Below the pieces are notes generated by a model. That model saw nothing but the letters and a program-made list of their open reading frames with translations, was not told the DNA's origin and did no database searches. A DNA stretch of 64,000 nucleotides from Dreissena polymorpha (taxonomy: Eukaryota; Mollusca; Bivalvia; Myida; Dreissenidae), in NCBI RefSeq assembly GCF_020536995.1, contig NC_068355.1:124473537-124537536 (forward strand), read 5' to 3'. How positions within the stretch are numbered: position 1 is the stretch's first letter; every line of letters begins with the position of its first letter. The translations under genes and the position numbers were made by a program. Shown here piece by piece: positions 12,840-26,250 of this stretch.

Positions 12840-14160
12840 TGTGAAGATTGGAGACAAACAAGTCCATACTGATTGAAATATATGTATTGTTACATGTGCA
12901 TGTCCTGTTAAAATCTAGAATGCAATAGGAAATAATTATGTATTTCTGAACAAATAATATCTCCTATTATGATATAAATATGAACTTGTGCTACGTGCAC
13001 ATGTTCTGTTCAGTCTCTCAAAATAGATGCATAGTACAGGGTTGTTTTGCCTTATGTGCACTTAGACCTGTATGGCATAGGAAATGCATGTTACTATTCT
13101 TATGCTAAATAGCATCAAGTGCACTTAACACAGTGGCACACTGAAAATATATATGTTTTACATTTATGCCATAATGAAGTAAGTGGTATTTTGAATATAA
13201 AAGCATTAAATATTGTATGCAATTCTATAATATGTTTATAATGTCATAACAATACTATTACCTATATTGTAACCTAATATTATGCAGATATTTATATTCA
13301 AATAAAAGTTGTAGTCTTTCAAACCTTATTTTGCGTTTTTCTCCACTATATGAAAAATGGACTTATTACGTTCTGGCTCTAACCCCTCGATATGTCTTTA
13401 TTTAATTCAATTGGAAAAGATTGCATAGGCTGTGTTTCATAATTGTATGTAAACTCTGAATCCGGATAATGAAACTGCAGATCCGACAAGAAGGTAAAAT
13501 TAGAATAGCATTTCCAAATCATATTCATTTTGTTTATGGTACCCTATGATTCTTTGATAGCAAACAAGAAGTCTCAAAACTCAGTCACTGCTCAAATCAA
13601 CAGGACATGCATACCATCGATAGCGTTATTACCACTATTGTACGACACTTAACTCAACACCATTGAGTAGCATTTATAAGTCAGAATAAGTCCGGGAAGC
13701 AAATTTGATTGTGTATATACCCGCCTTATAAGCATACGATATCTAATTGAATTGATTATTTATTCTTTATTTATTTGATATTGGTGCAAACATTGAAGGT
13801 TGTGACCTGTTCTACGATTTTTGTCGATGTGGTAAATGGACGAAATGAGAAATTATAATTTTAGCAATATTTCTTCATTTAAGGTGAAAACGGTATATTT
13901 TGGAATTGACTATTAAAATAAATGGCATTTTTATTTATTTTAATATCATTTAAATAAGTTCATAAATTTGTAGTTATTGAAATTGTGTGTATGCAAATAT
14001 ATTGATTTTTTTCTAATCGTTGATGCCAAAATTATGCAATACCTTATTAAGATACAAATTTGAAGTGTTTATTTAAATATATAGGAATTCCTGCGATTAG
14101 TTAGTGTGAAATTAATTCCGATCAGATAAGTAAATTACATTTACCAAAAATTTTACACAT
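12840..14160. other. AT-rich non-coding stretch
   Basis: No gene, RNA or bounded repeat was recognised. Confidence 0.5.
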
Positions 14161-14164
14161 TTAT

Positions 14165-14440
14165 TAAACACTCGTTACAAAGAAAACGACACATGACTCG
14201 CGAAAGAGATCAATTCCAGCTATCCAAATTCGAATCCATTTGTCATCAGAAATAAAATTGATATCTTAAAGGACATCGTACGGCTCCACTACCTGGACAT
14301 GGAACAATCCTTTTGAAGACCATCAGAGACAGAATCATGGTTAATCTTACTTCAGCAGGGATAAAACTTGTTAAGATGTTTTTAATCAACAGCCACAGAC
14401 GGAAACTTTTCAAGTGAGACCGTAAAAAGCATAACAGCAT
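14165..14440 (+). pseudogene. Fossil fragment of an IRG GTPase gene
   Basis: This stretch aligns at the DNA level with 17680-17920, the middle of the larger IRG remnant. Shared phrases are 'agaaaacgacac', 'gagatc', 'aaaggacatcg', 'ttttgaagaccat' against 'ttttcaagaccat', and 'tcaacagccaca' against 'tcaacagtcaca'. It corresponds to the end of the GTPase domain of p47 immunity-related GTPases. No long frame survives on the plus strand. The 73-codon minus-strand frame here is only a shadow. It indicates an older duplicate of the neighbouring gene. Confidence 0.7.
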
Positions 14441-14449
14441 TTTGAGATT

Positions 14450-16370
14450 TTGCCATAATTCAGCCAAAGAAAGTTCAGCATGCAGGTTTTGCAGTAGTAA
14501 CTAGACTTGTGCGTCGCGAAGTCAGATTATATACAAAGCGACAAGTTAAGTCATGGAAGCCAGATGTCATCATATTAAATAACTGACAGCAACACGAAAC
14601 ATGGTCGATCCAGCACATATACCTCATTAAACTCGTCTCACCATTAATTAAAGATTTAGCACGATTCACATTTGTAAGAGCATGTAACGCAGACACCTTG
14701 CTCTCACGAAGGCAATAATTAGTCTATTTGTTTGTCAATAAAACTGACAATCTAAATATTAGCAAAATTTTCATTCCAGAAGCACCAACAACAATATAAA
14801 ATGTGTTTAAATGTAACTGGTACAAACATTTCAAAATTGTGTGTGTTCAATGTTCTGCGTACTCAAAGTGTATTTATGTAAGTAATTTAAAAACATTTTA
14901 TAACAGAGAACACTTTATTATTAAGTCGTTCAATCTATTTCCATAAATTGTCACAGAAAAAATTCTGTCTTGTGCAAGTTGCAACTGTGGGTCTGACAAG
15001 TTAATATGAAACAAAACACCACCATATAATCCTTTAGAACTGAATGATTATGGCCATTTAATCTTCTTGATCTTGTTTAAGTCTTTGCTGTAGCTGTACT
15101 ACTATGTCCGATGACAAATTTTTGCAGTTCTGGTTTAAAGCCCTACCAAAATTATTGATCGAAAGGGTTTTTAATAAATCATTTTTTCTTTAAAGACTAC
15201 TTTTGGGACTACTCCTTTACATGGCCTAATAACGCTAATTGCACAGAACAGTCATATTTTCCAGCTTCTTTGCCCAACTTTTTCAATTCCACCGGCCAGC
15301 GTGCACACACAATTGTGTAACCGTTGACACTCAGATCACAGTTTTGAATAGTTTTGAATATATATACAAAGTTGTGTCACTGCTGCTTTTTTGTTCCACC
15401 AAATGATTTCGTTTTCGGACGGCCAAAATAAACATATTTTGTTAATCATTATACCACAAAGAATCAAAATGCTAATTTCAGCTATAAGGGCAATGGGCAC
15501 TTGCCCTAAAATCAAACTAGCGAATGATTGCCAAAATTTGCCCCTAACCCGGTAATGTTTCTGCATTCGAATTTCATTTCCTATATAGTTTTATTTCCAT
15601 TTTAGACTGGAATAAATATGATCTCGGAAGCGATTACGTCGATGATGATGCACTGGTTTGTAACAAAGAACTTTGTACTCAAACAAGAAGCAAGAACCTT
15701 CATATACCGTTAAAGCTGCATTAAATAATTATATTATAATGTAGAAAAAAAATCAAATCCGCATAAATTCTAGCTATAAAAGCACGACATATATTCACGT
15801 GACCATAGCGTATAGAAAATATGACATACAGTCAACGTCTGTATTTTCAATGTATAAAGGTAATACATTTCAAATAATTGATATTTCGAAACAAAACAGG
15901 TGATTTCGATTTATTCATAAGCAGTCAACAGGACTAAGCAGAATTTCGACGAGCTGTTTCCTGCTTGAATTTCTTGCATTTATGAACTTTTGGTGGGACT
16001 ACGTGAACTGCGTGGTTTATTTAATATACAAAAGACAAACAATCCATAAGTGTACATAATAATCATATGACCGCGAAACATAGTTTACATATTCAGCGTT
16101 GTTATTGACTTTTGTCTGGCTTTCGATTTCTTGTTGTGTTCTATCATCCGTCCACAGAGAAAGAAAGGCATTGGAATGTACATAGAATATGATCATGCCA
16201 CTCAGTAAAGATATTTAAAGTCATGCATGTTAGTATGCATGACGCCATTAAATTATTAGTTAAAATACAATTACAAGAAATATTGTTTCCCGAACGGTTC
16301 ATAAGAGTTAATAATGAAACTTGGTATACAGCATATTAGCAATATGATGGTCATAGGCACAGCAAGGGAC
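14450..16370. other. Non-coding stretch with one weak exon-like signal
   Basis: Mostly AT-rich with no recognised gene. At 15592-15604 a pyrimidine-rich 'ttatttccatttta' followed by g looks like a splice acceptor, and ~39 open codons follow (DWNKYDLGSDYVDDDALVC...) to a stop at about 15722. Nothing in the sequence confirms an exon. Confidence 0.4.
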
Positions 16371-16377
16371 AAACATA

Positions 16378-16927
<550 letters not shown>

Positions 16928-17321
16928 TTAACCATCCATATATACTGTTATGCATGGAATATTTTGTTTATTTTCTTAGACTGGAAAAAAATGCACATTG
17001 AAAACGCAATAACCGTGTCTTATACCCAATAATAAACAGAAATCCACAGTTCTTAGTATTGTTTAAAGTTTTATTCTGGATTTAAAGTGTACATTCACTG
17101 GCCTAATGCCATCATAAGTATTTCATCGAAAGCGGAGCGAAGTGGACAAAATATCTTACAAACTAATACAAGTCTTCACGGAAATCATCAAAAAAAAATA
17201 CAATTTCACTTTCTTTCATTATAAATACATAACGAGGCTCTATGTTAGAAAGGTAAAGACAACTATTTATGTTCAAAATCCCAAGCTTGTTAATCTTCTT
17301 ACATGAAAATGTGAGCGATTT

Positions 17322-18476
17322 TTGACGATTTTAGATGAAAGTGGATTCAATAAGTTGATGCAAAAGCTTGATGAAAATAACAATCAGTGGAAGAGTGTCG
17401 AAATAAACATTGCCATCACAGGTGAGTCTGGAACTGGCAAGTCCACGTTGATAAATGCTCTGCGAAACATGAAGGCGGACGATGTCGGAGCTGCAAAGAT
17501 TGGATGCACTGAGACAACCAAGGAACCGACTCCTTATCCGTATAAAGACAACCAAAATGTGAAACTCTGGGACTTACCAGGAGTAAGGACGCCGAACTTT
17601 CCGAAAGAAAAATATATTTAGAAGATACAAATCAATCGTTACGACTTCATTCTTTTGGTTTCAAGCACTCGCTTCTAAGAAAACGACACGTGCTCGCACA
17701 AGAGATCGATAAAGCTAAGCCTAATTCGAATTTATTTTTTATTAGAACCAAAGTTGATTGCGACTTAGAAAATTATCGTAAAGGACATCGCATGATGTTC
17801 AATTACCGGGACAAAGAACAATACTTTTCAAGACCATAAGAGAAGATTGCGCACGAAATCTTACTGGAGCGGGAATAACAAATGCCAGATTGTTTCTAGT
17901 CAACAGTCACAATGCTGAACAACTTGATTTTGGAAAACTGGCATGCATGCTAATTGAAAGAGTATCTGCATTAAAACGGGATGCGATGAATCTTTCGTTG
18001 TCTAGCGTTTCAAATGATGTTGTAGTGGAGAAAATACGCGTCTTGGAACACAGAATTAGCGATGTTTCTTTGACTGGGGCCATTGCAGCCATATATTCCG
18101 AGCGAGAAAAGGTCAATTCTTGGAACTGGACGTTCTTATGACGGAAGTGAACTTTTACAAAATTCAACTTGGAATAGACGCAAAATCCATTAATGTTCTC
18201 TCAAAGATACTTAAAAAGGAGGAAGCAGAAATCTACATGAAGCTTAATATGGAAACGCATTCCATCCTAAAGACTTCTGCCAACTTGTCGAAGTTTTATG
18301 AAAAATATGACAAATTCACTCCATCGGCTATCCATTCGTTCCCACTATTTGGAAAACTCTCGAAAGTTCGGAACTATCAGCGCCAGTGTACCATGGTACT
18401 GAAGTATCTGCTGAAGATGTGTGCTTCGGAATGCCACAGACTACAAACAAACCTTGCTATTTGGCTAAACGTATAA
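17322..18476 (+). pseudogene. Immunity-related GTPase (IRG, p47-type) pseudogene
   Basis: The first open part (17322-17621) holds the P-loop GESGTGKSTLINALR, the ETTKEPTPYP stretch and the switch-II motif LWDLPGVRTPNFP, all signatures of interferon-inducible IRG GTPases. A stop interrupts it after KEKYI. IRG-like sequence then continues in shifted frames: YDFILLVSSTRF near 17640, SNLFFIRTKVDCDLENYRKG near 17725, and LFLVNSHNAEQLDFGKLACM at 17893. The C-terminal helical part (18120-18476, KFTPSAIHSFPLFGK) follows. At least three frame breaks are visible, so no full-length GTPase is encoded. A 'gattttag' just before the first conserved residues could be a splice acceptor. IRGs act in cell-autonomous defence in vertebrates; their role in bivalves is an inference. 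Confidence 0.85.
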
Positions 18477-19009
18477 AGATTGGTATTCCAATGGACTTTG
18501 GCCATCGAAGTAACTAGCAATGCTGAACCACGATACAATCAACGTATTTAAATAATTGTGAGTAACATAAAAAATCTGAAGTATTTAAAAGTACGGATGC
18601 ATCTAGATGTCGTTTTACCCGTTATTTCGACCGTTCTTTATATAAATATTACTTAGTGGTGAGAATTCGATCAGACTGTCGCAAAAGTTTTAATTTGCAT
18701 TATCACAATTATTTCTTTTTAAAAGGACATTGCTTCCGAGTTTCCAAACGTATTTATTTCACATTGGATCTCTTCTATTAGATAAACTGGATCAAACTGC
18801 TGCAATTCGAATAAGTCTTTTAATAAGTGTTTACAAAACGAGAATTTGCGACCCTATCAAATATATTTCTAGAACAATCTTTACAGATGTTTCGTTCCAT
18901 GCTCTCATGTATAAATGTATTCTTCGTGCAAGAGATTGTTTCTAGTATACACACAATCGTCGTAACCATCGAGGTCAAAATAATCTAAGCCTTCGAAATC
19001 ATTTTGCTT

Positions 19010-19610
19010 GTGTTGTGTTTTTTTTTGACATTTTATGTTTACTTGACAGTTTAAGGCTATTTTATTCTAGTTGCGTTGCTGTTCAATTTACGTTTACCTG
19101 ACAGTTTAAGGCTACATGTAATTGTTCACCTATTACAAAGGCCAGCTATTAAGGCCAGTATCTGTTGTATATATCCCCTATGTTGTCTGACGGTTTAAGG
19201 CCGCAGATCCATTGTTATGCTATATTATTGCTTACTCTTTTACCGTTACATTTTCTTATTTTACTTGTGTTGCTTTGCTGTACAATTAATAATTACTTGA
19301 CAGTTTATAGCTGCCGGTAATTTTTCTTCTATTACCAAGGCTAATTATTAAGGCCAGTATTTGTTGAATATCTCTCATATGTTGTCTGACGATTGAGGCC
19401 GCAGATCTTTTGTTTTACCACATGACGTTGCATTGTCTTATATTACTTGCGTTGTGTTTCTGTACAATTTTTGTCTTCCTGGCAGTTTAACGCTGAAGGT
19501 AGTATTTCACCTTGTTTACAAGTGCTTGTTCATGACGCAAATATTTGTTGTTGTTGTTGTCTGACTGTTTAAGGTCGCAGCTCAATTGTTTTACTTATAG
19601 TCTGTCTTTG
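19010..19610. repeat. About three tandem units of ~190 bp
   Basis: Phrases such as 'cttgacagtttaaggc', 'aaggccagtatttgttg' and 'gttgtctgac...ggccgcag' recur at spacings of about 180-196 bp. Divergence between units is moderate. No coding potential. Confidence 0.7.
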
Positions 19611-19710
19611 TCACTTTTGTTAACAATCAATGATGTGCAGTTGTTATCAACACTTCGGGTTTTACCCGGCAGTTTTCAAAATTTTCAATGACATCCTTTT
19701 AGCACTAATA

Positions 19711-20840
19711 CTAAACAAGAGGGCCAAGATGGCCTTAGTTCGCTCACCTTTTTTACAAGGCCTTGTTCCTTGCTTAGTTTAAAATTCAGTACTCTAGAAC
19801 ATATTAGATTGGTTCTCTTCTGTTTACTTTTGCAGTGTGAGCAAACGATTAATTCTGATTGAGAACTGTCTATTTGCATGGGTTTTTTGCATGCAAACAT
19901 TTGAAAGTAATACTAATTCTACATTTGTTTACATGGTTTTTGTAAGATTTGGACCTCCTGACCAAGATTTTGACCCCACATGACCCAATGTCAAACTTTG
20001 CATAGATATCATCAAGAAAAACATCCTTGTCAAGTATCATCATTATTGGACCAAAACTATGGCCTCTATTGTGTTTACAAGGTATTATTGGGACAAATCT
20101 TCTGACCAAGTTTCATGAAGATTGGACAGGAAATGAGCCCTATAGAGTGTTTACAAGGTTTCTCTATAGCCGGATAAGGAAAACTTCCCCGCCCACTGGC
20201 GACCATGTTTTTCAACGGACCGGAACCAGTTTTGAACTCAACCAAGATATCATTAAGACAAATATTTTGACAAAGTTACACAAAGATTGGGCATGAAATG
20301 TGACTTCTACAGTGTTTACACGGTTTTTCATTTTTTGACCTAGTGACCTAGTTTTTGACATGACCCAGTATTGAACTCGACCGAGATATTATTGGAACCA
20401 AGCTTCTGTCCAACTTTCATGAAGATCGGACAAGAAATGTGGCCTCTAGAGTGTTTACAATATTTCTCAATAGCCAAATAAGGAAAATGCCCCGCCCACT
20501 GGCGGCCATGTTTTTCAACGGATCGGACCTCTTTTGAACTCATAGCATTAAGACAAACATTTTGACAAAGTTACATTAAGATTGGGTATGAAATGTGACT
20601 TCTACAGTGTTAACAAGGTTTTCATTTTTTTGACCTAGTGACCTAGTTTTTGACCCGGCACGACCCAGTTTCGAACTCGACCGAGATTTCATTGGGACAA
20701 AGCTTCTGACCATCTTTAATGAAGATCGGACAAGAAATGTGGCCTCTAGAGTGTTACGAACAAATGTGGACGGACGGACGGACAGACGACGGACAAAGAC
20801 CGATCAAAAAAGCTCACCTGAGCAATCAGGTGAGCTAAAA
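19711..20840 (+). repeat. Interspersed repeat with internal ~295-bp duplication and terminal hairpin
   Basis: It begins 'aacaagagggccaagatggc' and ends 'caggtgagctaaaa'. Inside, 'gacctagtgacctagttttt' occurs near 20337 and again near 20632, giving a ~295-bp internal repeat. A GACGGACGGACAGAC run (20770-20793) precedes a perfect 11-bp hairpin, AGCTCACCTGA / TCAGGTGAGCT, with GCAA loop at 20811-20836. I recognise this 'aagagggccatgatggcc ... aggtgagctaaaa' architecture as a very common bivalve repeat. No protein is encoded. Confidence 0.75.
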
Positions 20841-21339
20841 ATATATTTTTTTGTGATATTAAATTCTATGTCAGCTCTTTTTAGACTGCGACATTTTTAA
20901 TCTCAATCTTATTTTTGTTTTTCTTATCGTTCATACACTTGTATTCATGTTGATTATACCGAGTGATTGTTTAAGACCATCATATTTTCTTTCAACGTAC
21001 TATTGTTTACTTTACGTATTAATTTTCATTCTGTTCTATGTTTCGTTAATAATCAACAGATCGATGGTTTAAGCCTTAGGCCTCTTTCATGTTTATTTGC
21101 TACCTTGTTTTCTCTTATAGTTAAATGGTTTTGGGCCGCATACCGTTTAATGTATCATTTATTTGTTTGTACTTGGCTTACAACTTATTTTGTTTAAGCT
21201 GATAATGTGTGTATGTCCTTAATTGTCATATTACCTGTCCGCTATTTTAAGCAACGTTTATATCCATTCCGGGGCAGCTACCCCTTGTTTTGAATTACGG
21301 TCCTCTCGTACTCCATGGGCGGCGGGGTTCCCGTTCCGC

Positions 21340-21520
21340 TTCCCCCTGTGTCATGTTCTTAACCACCATTATGCAATTCTGGAAAAACTTTGTTCTATTT
21401 TTAGCTACCTAATGGCATTTTATAATAAATGCCCTGTTTCAATCAACAATATTGTGTTTGTTCTTTCCTTCAAGTCTTACGAGTTGTCCGGTCTATGACC
21501 TGTTCATTACCACATAAATA
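21340..21520 (+). repeat. Direct repeat, left copy
   Basis: A ~175-bp segment ('accaccattatgcaattctgg', then 'caatcaacaatattgtgttt', 'ccttcaagtcttacgag') recurs at 22405-22575 with ~85% identity by eye. The ~900 bp between the copies is AT-rich with no gene. Confidence 0.7.
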
Positions 21521-22404
21521 ATATTTTATGAACACGCATATTTTTTTAAGTCATCGTACGTTTTTTTTTAACAATTTTTACTGTAACCATTATACCTGTT
21601 ATAAATCTTATATTTAATTACTTGTGTATAACCTAAGTATTTGCAATCAGACAATTCCGCCATATCGGCGATCGTCGTGGTGTAGCCCACTGTCCGATGC
21701 GTTCAGATTGAAGTATTTGGTCACATGGGCTCTTTTCACTCATCAAATTATTGGCCATTGTCGCCCTTTATTCTTCAAATGACTGTGACGTTGTGTGGTT
21801 AAAATTAACATCCACCTCCACCCTTTCTCTGCCATAGGGTTTGACTCCCGTATGTTTATATGTGTGAGTAAAACACTTTTTTTTATCTTATTTCATTTTT
21901 ATAACGCATCTAAGATTTTGTATGCTTCTTGTGGGCGTGTTTTTACCGCTCATTATGGCATCCATAAAAGATAGCAACATCACATTCATATTCATGTTTT
22001 GTATTTATTTACATGTGTATATGTAAATTCTACACATTTTCTTGTTGATGTTCCGAGCGTGCTGAGGAATGAACACAAGTACATTGAAAAGTCCACACGT
22101 TTTTTCTTGGTCGTGTAGTCACACCAGAGAAACGTAATGGGAGTTGTTGGTGTGCGGCTAACATTATTGTGAAGAATATATGGTAAAATCTTTATATGTC
22201 TTAAGTAAGTTGTCTATATCGTAAGTGGTTCATTTATAAATCCCAATTTTGTATATAACCAGGGATTTTAGAAGAGCATGAAGCTTTGCATGGAATACAC
22301 ATGTGATTCAATGAAAATCAAGTATACTTGTTCGTAGATATCGTACATTTTTGTATTAGTATATCAGCTTTATTATATACCATTATGTTTTGAAAATCTG
22401 TGTG

Positions 22405-22575
22405 CGTGTTTTTACCACCAATTATGCCATTCTGGAAAAAATATGATTTATTCTTTTACTATATGGCGTTTCATAATAAATGCTCTTTTTCAATCAACGA
22501 TATTGTGTTTGTGATTTCCTTCAAGTCATACGAGTACGTCCGAGCTATGACCTTTTCATTACCACCTAGGACAAA
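22405..22575 (+). repeat. Direct repeat, right copy
   Basis: Partner of 21340-21520. A shorter related phrase ('ttaccgctcattatggca') also appears near 21944, so a third, mostly lost copy is possible. Open frames in both copies differ in register and do not support a gene. Confidence 0.7.
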
Positions 22576-22854
22576 ACATTAATCTAGATTAAATGGAGTC
22601 ACATAAAAATCTACATTATGTTGCTTGATATAGCTTAATTTGTGATTGCAACCAGATACACTCTTATATGTCAAGGCAGTATGGTTTAAAATATATAAAT
22701 CCATTTGATTTTAATTGTCGATCTTATTTCGGTAGAAGTCGTGGTAGTCGATCAGGTATCGTTTGCGAATTTATTGCCGATGTCAGTATTTAGAGTGCAG
22801 AATCAACGGGGTTTTCAGGGATTTACACACGGGCTGCTCAGAATGTAAACACAC

Positions 22855-23439
22855 TACGGAATACCGTTATGGTCATCGTTGTTACACATTAGAATCCAGA
22901 GGGCGAGAATGCGATAGTACGATGGCGACAATGCGACAATACGATGACGACAGTGCGACAATACGATGGCGACAATGCGATATACTATAAATAATAGTAC
23001 TATGTACTATGGCGAGAATGCGAAAACGTGATAGTAAGATGACGACAATGCGACAGTGCGACAATACGATGGCGACAGTGCGATAGTACGATGGCGACAA
23101 TGCGAGAACGCGATAGTACGATGGCGACAATGCGACAATACGATGACAACAGTGCGACAATACAATGGCGACAATGCGATAGTACGATGGCGACAATGCG
23201 ATGATACGCTGGCGACATTACGATATGAATATCGCACTGTCGCCATCGTATTGTCGCACTGTCACATTGTCGTCATCGTACTTTCGCGTTCTCGCAATCG
23301 TACTATCGCATTGTCGCCATCGTATTGTCGCACTGTCGTCATCATATTGTCGCATTGTCGCCATCGTACTATCGCGTTCTCGCATTCTCGCCCTCTGGAT
23401 TTTAATGTGTAACCATAATGACCCTAACGGTATTCCGTA
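22855..23439. mobile_element. Foldback element with minisatellite arms
   Basis: Ends TACGGAATACCGTTA (22855) and its complement (to 23439) are inverted repeats of ~65 bp, continuing through 'ccagagggcgagaatgcg'. Between them, short units of the type 'gcgacaatacgatgg' fill the left half. The same units appear as their reverse complement ('ccatcgtattgtcgc') in the right half, so the whole 585 bp can fold on itself. TA at both ends fits a TA target duplication. The many overlapping ~75-118-codon frames here (for example RIVAIVLSHC repeats) are artefacts. Confidence 0.85.
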
Positions 23440-23654
23440 ACGCACCGTTTAGAACCAAATTTGGCAAATATTTGAAGTTATTGAAATACATTTCTAAACA
23501 TCTTTAGTGCATCAAAGACAGTTTTTCTTGCAGTTTGCGCCGATATCTTCAGGTATACGAATAAATCCTTGAATACATCTTAAATCGATGACAAAATTTC
23601 ACGTTGCGTGAGGCATTATCGTTCAGTATACATGGATTTTTTAACAAGAACACC

Positions 23655-24835
23655 ATACCCGTAGCCAGGGGGAGGGGGTGCGTTGGGTTCGTTCGCACCC
23701 AATCTTTTTTGGCGATTAAAAAAAGCACTATAGGTTGCACCCAACTTTATTTTACGCAAAAACGGTTGTTTATCTTTTCCCGGAACCCAGTGAGTCTTCG
23801 TATTTAAACGTTACAATAATATTGTATTCAAGATGCAACCGACAGGTCACCATATAATTAATTTCTCGATGAAGTCATTTCCAAGATAGAGCATGCTTTT
23901 TATTGACAATTTTTAACCGTAGAATTGTTGAAATCAACAGAAGTTTTTACAGCAAAGTGTGAGAAGGTCTAAGAAGCCGGTCAGCGCAAAATGGAATTTG
24001 AATCTTTGTTATAAATAGATATGTGTTTTCTGTGTAATGCAAAATTAGTAACGTGGCACTCTAATCCGTATAAAATCTATACTCATTTATAGATATTTGA
24101 TACTAAATGATTGTTTTGTAACTTGTGTCATTAATGTCTGTTAAAGTTATAACTGTAATAGATATCATATCATAATGATGAAGCCTACTTATTATGGGTT
24201 GAAATCCCAGTCCAATAACCTTTTTCGACTATTATCTAATTGGCTGGAAAAACAATATGATTATATTGAATAAAAAATCTTATGAAAAAGAAAATACATT
24301 TTAGATGATTATATAACGGAATGTTATGTCGGCTTACAAAAATGAATGAAATCAAAGGACACCCTGTCGACAATTGCCGAAGACTAATGAGTTCTATAAA
24401 AAAAAATGTTGCATATGTAAACAAAGTGTGTGCGCGCATACTAGTGTCGGGTTAAACACCGTATAAAATGATGTATTTCCGCGACTGATCGAAAAAGGTG
24501 GTTATTGAAAAACGGTAGTGGGTTATACATGTGTGTTATATCATATTCATGTCGATCAGTCATTGAGTATGGTCAATGAAAGTGAAATTTCATATAAAAT
24601 GCTCTATGACTTCAGTCTCTAAATACAGATAAAAAGTCACCAGAATGCAGGAGTTTACGTTTCATTTTCAAAAAATGTCTAGAGGTAGGACCTCCACACC
24701 CCCCCCCCCCCCTCATTGCAGGAGAGGATATCCCCTCCCGCACATATCCCCTTCGCCACTTTTTTGTTCAATAATAATCGTTGATGGGAAAATTCGCACC
24801 CCCCCCCTTTTCAAAACCCTGGCTACGGGCCTGAA
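23655..24835. repeat. Possible inverted-end element, 'cccgtagccagg' termini
   Basis: The left end 'cccgtagccaggggg' with a following G-run and 'gtgcg' (23657-23682) is matched inverted by 'cgcaccccccccc...' and 'ccctggctacggg' (24798-24832). The ~1.1-kb interior is AT-rich and non-coding. Two independent solo ends in opposite orientation are equally possible. Confidence 0.4.
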
Positions 24836-24964
24836 CACGGGCTTATTAAAGAAGAAACCGTCGGAGACGGGTGATGCTCCCCAAAGGTTTTTTGTCACAA
24901 TATTGCACTATATATTCAGATAAAAGGAAACGTCTTGAGGGCACAGTAGTTGGGGGGACAATAT

Positions 24965-25375
24965 TTTTTTATATAAAATTTCAAAGGGCCATAACTCTGT
25001 GAAAAATCATCCGACCAGAACCCGCTGATAATATGCACATCTCCTCTTGGTAGTGAAGCTTCCCATAAAGTTTCATTGAATTCCGGTCATTTGTTGCTGA
25101 GAAATAGCCCAGACAAGAATTGCACTATATGTACCGTTAATGGAAAATTTCAAAAATTTCAAAGGGCCATAACTCTGTGAAAAATCATCCGATCAGAACT
25201 CGCTGATAATATGCACATCTCCTCTTGGTAGTGAAGCTTCCCATAAAGTTTCATTGAATTCCGGTCATTAGTCGCTGAGAAATAGCCCGGACAAAATTGT
25301 GCACGGACGGACAGACAGACAGACAGACGCACACACGGACATACGAAGCGGCGACTATGTGCTCGCCTTAAAATA
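24965..25375. repeat. Two ~170-bp tandem units plus a GACAGA tail
   Basis: 'tttcaaagggccataactct' to 'gagaaatagccc' occurs twice (24978-25110 and 25156-25288) at ~95% identity. A GACGGACAGACAGACAGACAGAC run and 'gtgctcgcc' follow. This is a bivalve-type interspersed repeat end. Confidence 0.75.
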
Positions 25376-26250
25376 AATTTGCACAAAAAAAAATTTTGGG
25401 GGAGCATAATAAAGTAAATCTGATGTATTTCACATTGTCATAAGCAGCATACAAATCTGTCTTTTATGCACTAGTTGAAATTCTTAAGAAAAATTGTTAA
25501 AAAAAAGGTATTTTGAAAAAAGAAGCCCTTACAGGTGTTTTAACGTTTAATTGGGAACCCAACAAAGTCACGGGATCCTGCACCCTAGTATTGCTTATTG
25601 ATAGGCTACAGATAGGTTCGCCATACAAGTATAATGGCAGTAGAACAATTCGGACGAACCAACTGAGTGACGACTATATGCGCCCTCATTCGACTTTTGT
25701 TTAACACAATCGATATGTTTGAACTTTTACTGTATTGAGTGGCTTAAATCTTATAAAATAGCATAAACATATTAATGTAATTTGTTAATATTTTTTAAGG
25801 AACAAATAAAACTAACATTATAAATAACATAAGATTATAAAATATTGGAAGATCATCAATAAAATGCACTTGCTGTGGGTTCAGTCGCATTGAACACAAA
25901 AATTACTATTAAATAAATTTCAAAAGTGTCCCTTTATTGTGTGTTTTCCCGATATCCATTCAACTCACACCAAACAGGGATCGAAGCGTGTGTAGAGCTA
26001 TACGCGTAGTACGTCACTCAAGTCAGTGGAAAGTGGGAAATAAACGCTAGGTTGATATTACTAATGACGTAACGATACTTAAATTAATTGAAACATATAT
26101 CTCACACGTAGTTTTGTTGGAGAATTCACATGTTTTGTAGTGATTGTAGATAATATTTTATCACGCATGGTTCAGTAACCTTCCGTGTATAATGTAAACG
26201 CTCGGTTTATAAATGATATGTTACGCGAACGTGTGGTTGTTATTAACAAA

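Noticed and set aside
22882-23445. Several overlapping frames of 72-118 codons with RIVAIVLSHC-type repeats
   Set aside because: Artefacts of the short tandem units in the foldback element; open in many frames on both strands.
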